A stretch of DNA of 64,000 bases from Carboxylicivirga marina (GTDB taxonomy: Bacteria > Bacteroidota > Bacteroidia > Bacteroidales > Marinilabiliaceae): positions 55,763-119,762 of the forward strand of contig NZ_JAENRR010000012.1 in assembly GCF_016612505.1 (NCBI RefSeq), written 5' to 3'. Below the pieces are notes generated by a model. That model was given only the letters and a program-made list of their open reading frames with translations, did no database searches and was not told where the DNA came from. Positions 28,502 to 36,563 of this stretch are shown here, in pieces (the stretch's first letter is position 1; each line of letters starts with the position of its first letter). The position numbers were made by a program, and so were the translations under genes.

Positions 28502-29470
28502 ATGCAAATAGAAATAAACAATATTCAGGTTAAGATAGAAGACGGCGAAACAATTATTGAGGCTTGTCGCCGCATAGGTCTTGATATTCCATCACTTTGC
28601 TGGTCAAAAAATGCGGTGCATAAATCGTCCTGTATGGTTTGTGCCGTCCGAAATCTGACGAATGGTCAAATTATACCATCATGCACCACCCTGCCAACGG
28701 AAGGTATGCATATAGATACCGAAAGTGATGAGGTAAAAGGCGTTCGAAAAATGTCTCTTGATTTGTTGTTAAGTGACCATCGTGCCGATTGTGAAGCGCC
28801 ATGCTCTTTGGTGTGTCCTGAGGGATTGGATGTAGAGGCAATGCTAAACAGCTATGATAAAGACAATCTCGAAGATGCGTTGGGACTTATTAAACATGCT
28901 TTTCAATTACCCGTATTGGCTTGTGATACCTGTAAAGCCCCTTGTGAAAAAGCTTGCAGGCGCAGAAATGTGGATACGGCTGTCAGTATACGTCAAATAA
29001 TTAAAGAGATAACGGAGATGTTTGATGCTTCAGAAGTGAAGGAAGTTGAAAATGCTGTTATTGAAAAAAAGATGTTTCAATCCAAACTTGGACGTTTTAC
29101 TGATGGTGAAAAACAACGCTTAAAGGAAACGGTCTCCAGCAAATCAAGTTGCTTGCATTGTGCCTGCGATGGCAGAAGCGGGTGTTCATTACGACAATAT
29201 GCAGGCGATTATCAAATTAAACGTCCCCGCTACAACATGGGGTCAGCCATGCCTGTAATGACTAAGGAGAATATAAAAGGTCAGTTATGGTTTGAACAGG
29301 CTAAATGTATTCGCTGTGGTTTATGTGTCTACAATAGTAATAACGGCTTTACTTTTAAGGACAGGGGCTTTGGGATGGAAGTCATTTTACCTGAGGAGAA
29401 TAAGTCAAATGTTCCCGAGGGTATCGAATCACTTTGCCCTACAGGTGCATTGTATCTTAATGTAGATTAA
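28502..29470 (+). CDS. NuoG/HydA N-terminus-like Fe-S protein without catalytic domain
   Basis: A 322-residue soluble protein. Residues ~1-75 are a plant-type [2Fe-2S] domain with Cys33, Cys44, Cys47 and Cys61, as at the start of NuoG and [FeFe]-hydrogenases. A Cys-rich segment (SDHRADCEAPCSLVCP) and a GltD-type N-terminal Fe-S domain (LACDTCKAPCEKACRRR) follow, then CLHCACDGRSGC and a C-terminal CIRCGLC with a distal CPTGAL, together suggesting several [4Fe-4S] clusters. No H-cluster motifs or molybdopterin domain are present. It is 35 bp after the NuoE-NuoF fusion and probably completes that module as an electron-wiring subunit, like the link between HydB and HydA but without hydrogenase. 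The mixture of NuoG and GltD elements is unusual. Confidence 0.85.
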   Translation: MQIEINNIQVKIEDGETIIEACRRIGLDIPSLCWSKNAVHKSSCMVCAVRNLTNGQIIPSCTTLPTEGMHIDTESDEVKGVRKMSLDLLLSDHRADCEAPCSLVCPEGLDVEAMLNSYDKDNLEDALGLIKHAFQLPVLACDTCKAPCEKACRRRNVDTAVSIRQIIKEITEMFDASEVKEVENAVIEKKMFQSKLGRFTDGEKQRLKETVSSKSSCLHCACDGRSGCSLRQYAGDYQIKRPRYNMGSAMPVMTKENIKGQLWFEQAKCIRCGLCVYNSNNGFTFKDRGFGMEVILPEENKSNVPEGIESLCPTGALYLNVD

Positions 29471-29480
29471 TTTTAAAAAA

Positions 29481-30674
29481 ATGAAGAACAGCTCACCGTT
29501 AATACATGATTCAGCCAATAGCATCAAGAGCATGCTGGGTATTTTAATCCTGCTGTTAATAATCACATCGTGCGGAGTTTCCTCGGGAGATTCCGATACT
29601 GATAGTGATATGGATTGGCATCTGTTTAGGGCCAATGCAGGTTTAAATGGTTCAGTTGATATAAGCTTACCCGAAAAGCCGGGTTTGTTGTGGGCATATA
29701 AAACGGGGCAACGCACAGCTTCTTCTTTAGTAATTGATAATGGTACAAGCTATTGGTGTAGCCGAAAGGGATTAATTACCGGAGTGGATATTCATGGTCA
29801 GCTTGCTTTTTCCTATGATCTAAAAACACCGGTAGAGGCCACTCCAATGATTAATGATTCGGCTTTATACATTGGAAGAATTGACGGTTTTCTTTCGGCC
29901 ATTTCACTGACAAAGAAAGATACTCTTTGGAGTTATGAAACCCTAGGTCAAATATTAGCATCACCTAATATTGTCCAATATGAAGGGGAGGAAGCGATTG
30001 TATTTGGCAGTTACGACAACTATTTTTATTGCCTTAATAAACAGACTGGCTCTTTACTTAAGCGCTTCGAATCGGGTTACTATATTAATGGAGCCGCAGC
30101 ATTATGGAACAAACATGCTTTATTTGGCGGATGTGATGCCTGGTTAAGAATTATTAATTGTGAAACAGGTGAAAGTACTGATTCTTTAGAGCTTGATGAA
30201 TATATACCTGCTTCACCATCGGTATATGAAGATGATTGTTATGTAGGTGATTATGCGGGTAATATCTATCATCTTTCACTAGATAAAGGAAAGATTAAAA
30301 ACCATAAAAAGGTGCTTCAACCTGCTTCTGATAATGAATCCTTTCTATCAATACCTGCCATTAACGCGCAAAGTGTTTTCGTCTATGCTGGTAACCGCCA
30401 CCTTGTATCTATTGAACGTTCAACTGGAAATATTAATTTTAAATTCATGCTAAAGGGCGATGCTGGTGAAAGTGCTCCTGTAGTATGCAAGGATAAACTA
30501 ATTGTGTGCACAGAAACGGGGATTGTATCCATTCTTGATAATCGAAGTGGTGAATTGCTCTGGGAGTACGATACGGGCGAAAGGATAACCAGCTCACCTG
30601 CTGTTATCGGTGGTTATTTTATGATACTAACGGTCAAAGGAACGCTTCTTTGCTTTGGCAGTCAAGCTAATTAA
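29481..30674 (+). CDS. PQQ-like beta-propeller lipoprotein (BamB-like)
   Basis: A 397-residue protein with a long N-terminal leader (hydrophobic residues ~18-30) and lipobox ITSC, followed by an Asp/Ser-rich tether. The propeller carries LLWAYKTGQRTASSLVID, TLWSYETLGQILASPNIV, YFYCLNKQTGSLLKRF and LLWEYDTGERITSSPAVIGG, closest in pattern to BamB-like repeats. It lies 10 bp after the NuoG-like gene and 10 bp before an ABC transporter ATPase. The location could be periplasmic membrane or outer membrane; lipoprotein sorting in Bacteroidota cannot be settled from the residues after Cys alone. It may be the substrate-capturing or docking partner of the ABC transporter (inference). Confidence 0.85.
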   Translation: MKNSSPLIHDSANSIKSMLGILILLLIITSCGVSSGDSDTDSDMDWHLFRANAGLNGSVDISLPEKPGLLWAYKTGQRTASSLVIDNGTSYWCSRKGLITGVDIHGQLAFSYDLKTPVEATPMINDSALYIGRIDGFLSAISLTKKDTLWSYETLGQILASPNIVQYEGEEAIVFGSYDNYFYCLNKQTGSLLKRFESGYYINGAAALWNKHALFGGCDAWLRIINCETGESTDSLELDEYIPASPSVYEDDCYVGDYAGNIYHLSLDKGKIKNHKKVLQPASDNESFLSIPAINAQSVFVYAGNRHLVSIERSTGNINFKFMLKGDAGESAPVVCKDKLIVCTETGIVSILDNRSGELLWEYDTGERITSSPAVIGGYFMILTVKGTLLCFGSQAN

Positions 30675-30684
30675 AATCTGAAAA

Positions 30685-31356
30685 ATGTCTATACTCAAGT
30701 TATCAAACATACACAAGAGCTATGCGGACGGCAATAATCGTTTAAATGCTGTATTGAAAGGCCTCAATCTGGAAGTGGAGGAGGGTGATTTTATTTCAGT
30801 GAAAGGTCCTTCTGGTTCAGGAAAAACGACCTTGCTATCCATACTGGGAACTTTGTTGCCACCCGATGAAGGCCAGTACTTGTTAAACGGGGAGGACTTG
30901 ACTTCGACGAATGCCGACCTCTATAAGATTAGAAATAAATTAATTGGTTTTGTTTTTCAGGATCATCGTTTGTTACCGCAATATTCAGCTCTTGAAAATA
31001 TTCTATTACCAGTTCTTGCTTACCAGTCGTCTGTACCTCAGTCGTTTATTGATTATGCTCACTATTTGATGGAGATGACACAAATTGAACATGTTGCCAA
31101 TCAACTACCAGAGAGTTTATCTGGAGGTGAATCGAGTCGGGTGGCTGTTTGCAGAGCACTGATAATGAAACCATCGGTATTGTTAGCCGATGAACCAACC
31201 GGACAGCTCGATATGGAGAACGCACAAAACATTGTTTCTTTATTATCTGAGGTTAACAAGGTGCTAAACACAACAGTTATCATGGTCACACATTCTGATG
31301 ACATGGCCAAGGCAGCCAAACGGATTGTCACACTTAAAAACGGGATATTACAGTGA
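30685..31356 (+). CDS. ABC transporter ATPase, LolD/MacB type
   Basis: A 223-residue ATPase with all motifs: Walker A GPSGSGKTT, Q-loop VFQDHRLLPQYS, signature LSGGESSRVAVCRAL, Walker B VLLADEPTGQLD and the H-loop His in VTHSDD. Its length and motifs match the LolD/MacB/FtsE group, which powers extraction of lipoproteins or envelope changes rather than ordinary import. The last four bases overlap the GTG start of the permease gene, so the two subunits are made in register. The position after the propeller lipoprotein suggests a transporter that moves a lipoprotein or lipid of this system. Confidence 0.95.
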   Translation: MSILKLSNIHKSYADGNNRLNAVLKGLNLEVEEGDFISVKGPSGSGKTTLLSILGTLLPPDEGQYLLNGEDLTSTNADLYKIRNKLIGFVFQDHRLLPQYSALENILLPVLAYQSSVPQSFIDYAHYLMEMTQIEHVANQLPESLSGGESSRVAVCRALIMKPSVLLADEPTGQLDMENAQNIVSLLSEVNKVLNTTVIMVTHSDDMAKAAKRIVTLKNGILQ

Positions 31357-34300
31357 AAACCATTGACCTTATAAAAAAGAACGTCGTGTTCTTTGCCCGC
31401 TTTTATAAACTGATTGCAATCGCTATTTTGATTGCTATAGCTGTCATTGCCGGTAGTCTTGTAATAGGCGACTCTGTTCGCAATAGTTTGGTTAAACAGG
31501 TAGATGAAAGATTGGGAGATGCGCAAACAGTTATATTTGCTCAAAACTCCTTTTTATCAGAACAGTTCACCAATCATTCTTTATTTGAATCTTCTGCCAG
31601 AGGAATTCTTCTTTCTAATGGGTTTGTTTCTCATAATGGCGCAATGATACCTGTTGTCGTTTGGGGCGTTGATGATATGCAAATTGCCAAAGGTGATGCC
31701 AAAATCAATAAGGCATTAAAGGAAGATATGCAATTGAAAGAAGGTGAGACCCTTGTGCTGCGTTTACCTTCACAGGGTATGGTTCCTTCTGGTTCCATGT
31801 TTGTCACTGAGAATTACACCAGCAGTCTTCGTCTTGAGTTAAATGAGGTGGTGGGTGTTGATAATGGCGGTAATGTAAGCCTGAAAAACGAGCAGAGTGT
31901 ACCATTTAATATCTTCGTTAATCGTGATGAATTGGCCGAAGCAATGGGAGTGCCCAATAAGCTGAACCTTATTCTTTCAGAAAGGCATATAAGAAGTGAA
32001 GAATTGGAAAAAGCATGGAACCCACATCTGTCAGGTATCGTGGTTCGTGAAAAATCGATGGGCTTTGAAATTACTTCGGACAGAATTTTCCTTCAAAATG
32101 AAGTCATCACAACTGTACAGGCGAATAACCCCCAATCTAATCGCGTATACTCCTACCTGGCCAATTCTATTTTTAACGATAAGCATTCCATTCCCTATTC
32201 ATTTATTACTGCCATAGATAGTTATGAGGGCGAAATCCTTGGAGCCGATGAGCTTATCTTATCTGATTATTCGGCCAGCAGACTTAAAGCTTCTGTTGGT
32301 GATGAGGTAACAATACGATTCTATACATCTTCGGATTTTAAAACGCTGGTAAGCGATTCTGTACAGCTAAGAGTCAAGAAAATTGTGCCATTGTCTGTTT
32401 TAAAGGCAGACAGTACCTTAAGTGCCAATTTTCCAGGGTTGTCCAATGTTGAATCTTGTACCCAGTGGGATAGTGATTTGCCCATCGATATGGATTTAAT
32501 CTCTACTGAAGATGAAGCGTATTGGGAATTGCACCATTCGACGCCTAAAGCCATTTTATCTTACGAGGCCATTGTCGAAAAATGGGGAAATAGCTATGGC
32601 AGTGCAACCGCTATACGATTGAAAGGGAGCCATCACGATCTTACGAAACTAAATCCATCCATGTTTGGATTGCAAGTCTTCCACCCCAGAGAATCGGCTC
32701 TTTATGCTGCTCAAAACGGAGTAGATTTTGCTGGCTTGTTTATGGCTTTGGCTTTCTTTATCATTCTTTCTGCCATTCTGTTAATGGTAATACCTGTATC
32801 TGAAATGATTATTCAGCGCCAGCAAGAGCAGGAATTGATGAAAGCACTTGGGTATACCACAAAACGCATACGTAAGCTCTTATGGATGGAGTCACTTCCG
32901 GTGGTTCTATTGGCTTCTTTAGTCGGTGTGGTAGCTGGTTTTATATATACCGGTTTAATCATCTGGCTTCTTAATTCCTTGTGGCAGGGAGCGACGCATA
33001 CAAGTAGTTTGTCGGTTTATCCTAGCTGGTTAACGGTTGTATATGGGTTTGTAACAGGTATTTTGCTCTCCTTATTTATATTACATCGTGTTATTGCCAG
33101 TAAGCTAAAGAAAGAGCCAAATAAAAGGAATCGGCTGCGCATGACTATTAATGCAAAGAGATGGTTGGCATTATCACTTAGCCTTATTACTGTTTGTGTG
33201 GCCGTTTATAATCTGTTATTTATCACCTCAGTCTCACTTTTCGCCTTAACTGGAGTATTGTTAATGTTCACCTTTGCCTTTTGGCTTGATTTTGAAATAA
33301 GCAGGCATGGGAGAGAATCTGGCAATTACTTTAACGATTACAGAATGATGTGGCGAACACTTTATGCTAATAAAAAGCAGGCTATGCTTTCCTATTTATT
33401 GTTGGCTTCAGGAGTGTTTATTATATATTCTGTTGGTCTAAATCGGCAGGATTTTAATGACACAGACAAGCTGTCAGAAGCAACTGGAGGATACGCTCTA
33501 TGGTGCGAAAGCTCTATACCTGTTTACCACAATTTAAACACTGCTTATGGTCGAGAAAAACTAAACCTTCAGGATTTAAATGCTGATGGCTCCATCCTTC
33601 AGTGCTTGCGTTATAGCGCCGATGAAGCCAGCTGTTTAAACCTGAATAAAGTTAGTGCTCCAACTGTGTTGGGTGTTGATATGCAAGCTTTATTTAATAG
33701 TGAGCTTGGCTTGCAAAATAATATTTATACGGCCGATAAAGCCAATCTACTTGAGCAATTACAGAGTGATAATGACAGTGTTTATCCTGCGTTGATTGAT
33801 GCCACCGTTTTGCAGTGGAGTCTGGTCAAAAATCTTGGTGATACTATTTATTACACTGCTGCAAACGGCCAGGAAGTGGCTGTTCGCTTAGTCGGGACGA
33901 TGCCTAACACCATCTTCCAGGGGAATATTTTAATGGATAAGAAGCTTTTTTCAAACATATGGCCCGATATGAGCGGAAGCGAAGTGTTTCTACTGGACGT
34001 AGAACCTAATAGTGCAAAACAAGTAAAAACACTGTTGTCGCAAGCCCTGCATGAATATGGTATTCGTGTCACGACGACCAATAATCGCATGGCTCAGTTT
34101 AATAGTGTGACCGATACGTATCTGTCCATTTTCATGACCTTGGGAGGTATTGGTATATTGCTAGGAATAATGGGTTTTGGTATTATTGTACGTAAAAATC
34201 TGAGTGTTCGTCAATATGAAATAAAGATGAATGCGCAACTGGGATTTAACAAGCAGAAAACAGAAGCATTGCTTTTTCGTGAAAACATGCTGATTCCTTT

Positions 34301-34475
34301 GTATGCTATCATAACTGGTTTGATAAGTGCTAGCATTAGTATTGGCGCTAATTTCATTCATGTGGATAGCAGTACCTGGATAACAGCTTTTACTTTAGCG
34401 GCTTTGTTTGTACTTTGTATTCTTGTATTTGTTAAAAAAGTTGTAAGAACTGTGGTTGATAAGGATTATTCCTAA
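31353..34475 (+). CDS. FtsX/MacB-like ABC transporter permease, large duplicated form
   Basis: A 1040-residue permease starting with GTG inside the overlap GTGA. The first helix (residues ~18-37) is followed by a large extracytoplasmic domain, then an FtsX helix cluster at about 455-580, two further helices (~600-645), a second soluble domain with its own entry helix (~675-695), and a final FtsX helix cluster (~925-1035). This duplicated FtsX layout in one chain lets one polypeptide form the whole permease, as in LolC/E-like and YbbP-like proteins. Such permeases transmit ATP hydrolysis to the outside face. No signature fixes the substrate. This is the last gene of the tightly packed run; a 400-bp spacer follows. 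Confidence 0.9.
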   Translation: MKTIDLIKKNVVFFARFYKLIAIAILIAIAVIAGSLVIGDSVRNSLVKQVDERLGDAQTVIFAQNSFLSEQFTNHSLFESSARGILLSNGFVSHNGAMIPVVVWGVDDMQIAKGDAKINKALKEDMQLKEGETLVLRLPSQGMVPSGSMFVTENYTSSLRLELNEVVGVDNGGNVSLKNEQSVPFNIFVNRDELAEAMGVPNKLNLILSERHIRSEELEKAWNPHLSGIVVREKSMGFEITSDRIFLQNEVITTVQANNPQSNRVYSYLANSIFNDKHSIPYSFITAIDSYEGEILGADELILSDYSASRLKASVGDEVTIRFYTSSDFKTLVSDSVQLRVKKIVPLSVLKADSTLSANFPGLSNVESCTQWDSDLPIDMDLISTEDEAYWELHHSTPKAILSYEAIVEKWGNSYGSATAIRLKGSHHDLTKLNPSMFGLQVFHPRESALYAAQNGVDFAGLFMALAFFIILSAILLMVIPVSEMIIQRQQEQELMKALGYTTKRIRKLLWMESLPVVLLASLVGVVAGFIYTGLIIWLLNSLWQGATHTSSLSVYPSWLTVVYGFVTGILLSLFILHRVIASKLKKEPNKRNRLRMTINAKRWLALSLSLITVCVAVYNLLFITSVSLFALTGVLLMFTFAFWLDFEISRHGRESGNYFNDYRMMWRTLYANKKQAMLSYLLLASGVFIIYSVGLNRQDFNDTDKLSEATGGYALWCESSIPVYHNLNTAYGREKLNLQDLNADGSILQCLRYSADEASCLNLNKVSAPTVLGVDMQALFNSELGLQNNIYTADKANLLEQLQSDNDSVYPALIDATVLQWSLVKNLGDTIYYTAANGQEVAVRLVGTMPNTIFQGNILMDKKLFSNIWPDMSGSEVFLLDVEPNSAKQVKTLLSQALHEYGIRVTTTNNRMAQFNSVTDTYLSIFMTLGGIGILLGIMGFGIIVRKNLSVRQYEIKMNAQLGFNKQKTEALLFRENMLIPLYAIITGLISASISIGANFIHVDSSTWITAFTLAALFVLCILVFVKKVVRTVVDKDYS

Positions 34476-34530
34476 TTGCTGTGCGCTCTATTAACCAGAT
34501 ATGTGATTAGTATCTTTATAAGTATGAACA

Positions 34531-34564
34531 ATAGCGTCCTAAACGTATTTATTCGTACCTCGAA
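34531..34564 (+). repeat. 34-bp dispersed repeat, copy 1
   Basis: By eye 30 of 34 bases match the segment at 61630-61663; both end TTCGTACCTCGAA. The two copies lie 27 kb apart in intergenic DNA in the same orientation. Confidence 0.65.
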
Positions 34565-34728
34565 ACATCATGTTACAAAAGGGCATCAGCAGGTGAGACA
34601 AAAAACAAGGTTGAAATGACGTTTAAGAATTGTTTTCTGTTTGAGGCTTTTGGAGGTACGAAAAAAGGCGAGTTTAAAACAATTTCAGTCATCAACTGTA
34701 GTTTTTTGATTGAAGCTGGTGCAGCCTT

Positions 34729-34796
34729 GATGCTTTTTCCTTAGTTTTTGTCATCAAGAACAAAAAGTAAGTCGGGTTTGGGCGGACAGCCCAATT
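34729..34796 (-). repeat. Intergenic repeat fragment related to the 56-58 kb cluster (inverted)
   Basis: Read on the minus strand, this matches the segments near 56520-56580 and 57335-57395: a GGGC..CCCAAACCCGA-like part, a poly-T hairpin, then AACTAA. A 7-bp stem (34745-34751 with 34760-34766) sits where the other copies carry a hairpin of different sequence. Confidence 0.55.
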
Positions 34797-34875
34797 GAAA
34801 ATAGAATTAGGACAACAATGATTAAAGATTAGATTTTGGATTAAATAATGAGCTAATTGTTGTAAATATTCATCT

Positions 34876-36171
34876 ATGAAAATTGTATTTATCGTACCTG
34901 GAACTGGTGATTCATTTTATTGCGGCAACTGTTTTCGTGATAATTTACAGGCCTCAGCACTTCGGAAGCAAGGGCACGATGTGATGGTTATTCCGCTTTA
35001 TCTGCCGGTTAACAATAAGGCATTCAAAACAAATAGTCCTGTTTTTTTTCCTGCTACATCATTCTATTTGGCTCAAAAATTCTTCCAACGAATAAAGATG
35101 CCCCTTTGGTTAGAGCGAATGCTCAGCTCCGGTTCAATGCTTAAGATGGCAGCATCCTTGTCCGGTACTACATCTGCTGATGGAATGGAAGGTATGACTT
35201 TGGCGATGATTAATGGTGATGATAAGGTCTTTTTGGCGGAAGTAGAACGATTAGTGTCATGGCTAAAAGAAGACGAGCAACCGGATATCATACATCTATC
35301 TAGTACATTGTTAATAGGTATAGCCAAAGTATTAAAGGAAAAACTGGAAATTCCTGTTGTATGCTCAGTACAGGATGAAGAGGTATGGCTTGATAGTATG
35401 AAAGAAAAATACGCCAATGATGCATGGTATAGTATTGAGGTCAATCTTCAATATGTTGATAAACTGATAACCACCAGTAATTTTTATAAGAATGTTCTTC
35501 AGCAAAGGCTTCCTAATAGTAAAGAACCCGAGGTTATCTATCCTGGCATTGATCAGACCGATTATAAGCAAGTGAATAGACCAACGGATCCGGTGATAGG
35601 CTTCTTCTATCGCATGAACCATTTAAATGGTCTAGATATATTAGCCAAAGCCTTTTTGATATTAAAAGAGAAGAATAATATTCTGCAGCTAAAACTTAAA
35701 ATAGGAGGAGGCTATACCAATGCCGATATTAAGTTCATAAAGAAGCTTAAGAAGATGTTGGAACCCTACCAAAGCGATGTTGAGTTTGTTGATGATTATG
35801 CAATATCTGATCATGCTTCTTTTTATGATGCTGTTTCGCTTATTTCAGTTCCACTGACATTTGATGAGGGCGTGGGTTTATATTTATGCGAAGCTTTCGC
35901 TGCTGGTATCCCAGCTGTAGTCCCTGATACAGGCTCTTTTTCTGAGATTGTAGATGGAGCAGGTATATTGTATCAGCCCAATACTCCCGAAAAATTAGCA
36001 GAAGCTCTGGAGGTGTTATTAAGCGATAAGGAAAGGTACCAAGGAGCAAGCATTAAAGCGCGTCAACATGCTGAAAAAAAATATAAGGATACAGTCCTGG
36101 CTGATAAACTTAATGAGGTGTATCATGCATGTATCTGGCAAAAACACACAAGGCCTGGTAATACTTTTTAA
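34876..36171 (+). CDS. Glycosyltransferase family 4
   Basis: A 431-residue soluble, retaining GT-B glycosyltransferase. The N-terminal Rossmann half starts KIVFIVPGTGDSFYCGNCFRDN and continues with LRKQGHDVMVIPLYLP; an IIHLSSTLL segment lies near residue 140. The C-terminal nucleotide-sugar half carries the E-x7-E pattern in FDEGVGLYLCEAFAAGIP (first Glu at residue 331), followed by GSFSEIV and an LAEALEVLLSD end. It should transfer a sugar from an NDP-sugar to an acceptor that cannot be identified here. It follows the ABC permease after a repeat-containing spacer in the same direction; whether it belongs to the redox/terpenoid system, for example by glycosylating its lipid, is open. Confidence 0.9.
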   Translation: MKIVFIVPGTGDSFYCGNCFRDNLQASALRKQGHDVMVIPLYLPVNNKAFKTNSPVFFPATSFYLAQKFFQRIKMPLWLERMLSSGSMLKMAASLSGTTSADGMEGMTLAMINGDDKVFLAEVERLVSWLKEDEQPDIIHLSSTLLIGIAKVLKEKLEIPVVCSVQDEEVWLDSMKEKYANDAWYSIEVNLQYVDKLITTSNFYKNVLQQRLPNSKEPEVIYPGIDQTDYKQVNRPTDPVIGFFYRMNHLNGLDILAKAFLILKEKNNILQLKLKIGGGYTNADIKFIKKLKKMLEPYQSDVEFVDDYAISDHASFYDAVSLISVPLTFDEGVGLYLCEAFAAGIPAVVPDTGSFSEIVDGAGILYQPNTPEKLAEALEVLLSDKERYQGASIKARQHAEKKYKDTVLADKLNEVYHACIWQKHTRPGNTF

Positions 36172-36563
36172 ATAAATATGGAAAAGATTCTTGTGTTATG
36201 TGGTAGGTTTGTTTCAATGTTTAGTTATTGATGCTTCAAAACTATAAATAAATATAACTTAATAAAAATGTCTTCCATAAATCAAGCTTTCTGCAGTGAT
36301 CAGGTGTGGGATTGGTTAAATAGAATCTGAAGCTTTAATTATATGACAATGATATTTTTGATTACCTGTTATAGTTATACTGATAATTGGTACAGTTGTG
36401 TTTGGTATTGGGATTCGATAAATCGCGATGTTGCTTCAATCGCCCATCTCAAAAACTTATAAAAGCAAATTATTAGTTACATTTGTCATGGGAAGAGATA
36501 AAACCAATTAAAATCTGGTGAGTAAAAGAGATTGGTAGAAGGGTCCGTATTTCGAAATTATAT
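36172..36563. other. Intergenic region before the PUL regulator
   Basis: About 390 bp, AT-rich. I see no convincing gene, terminator hairpin or repeat; it should contain the promoter of the propeller-LuxR regulator. Confidence 0.4.

Larger units (their letters stand above)
34476..34875. other. Intergenic region with dispersed-repeat fragments
   Basis: A spacer of 400 bp without a credible gene. It contains a copy of the repeat shared with 61.6 kb, a 10-bp inverted repeat (TTCGTACCTC at 34552-34561, complement at 34653-34662), and a fragment of the repeat family that is abundant at 56-58 kb. The spacer probably separates the glycosyltransferase from the operon upstream. Confidence 0.6.

Noticed and set aside
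26064..29470. Electron-bifurcating [FeFe]-hydrogenase
   Set aside because: HydB/HydC-like modules are present, but no H-cluster motifs occur in the neighbouring NuoG-like protein or elsewhere in the window.
10724..30674. True PQQ-dependent dehydrogenases
   Set aside because: The five propellers have the Trp-docking repeats, but each propeller domain is only ~370-430 residues, no PQQ biosynthesis genes are present and no CxxCH haem motif was seen. They fit BamB-like scaffold propellers better.
30685..34475. FtsEX cell-division pair
   Set aside because: The permease is about 1040 residues with duplicated FtsX regions, far larger than division FtsX (~300), so it belongs to the LolCE/MacB-like group.
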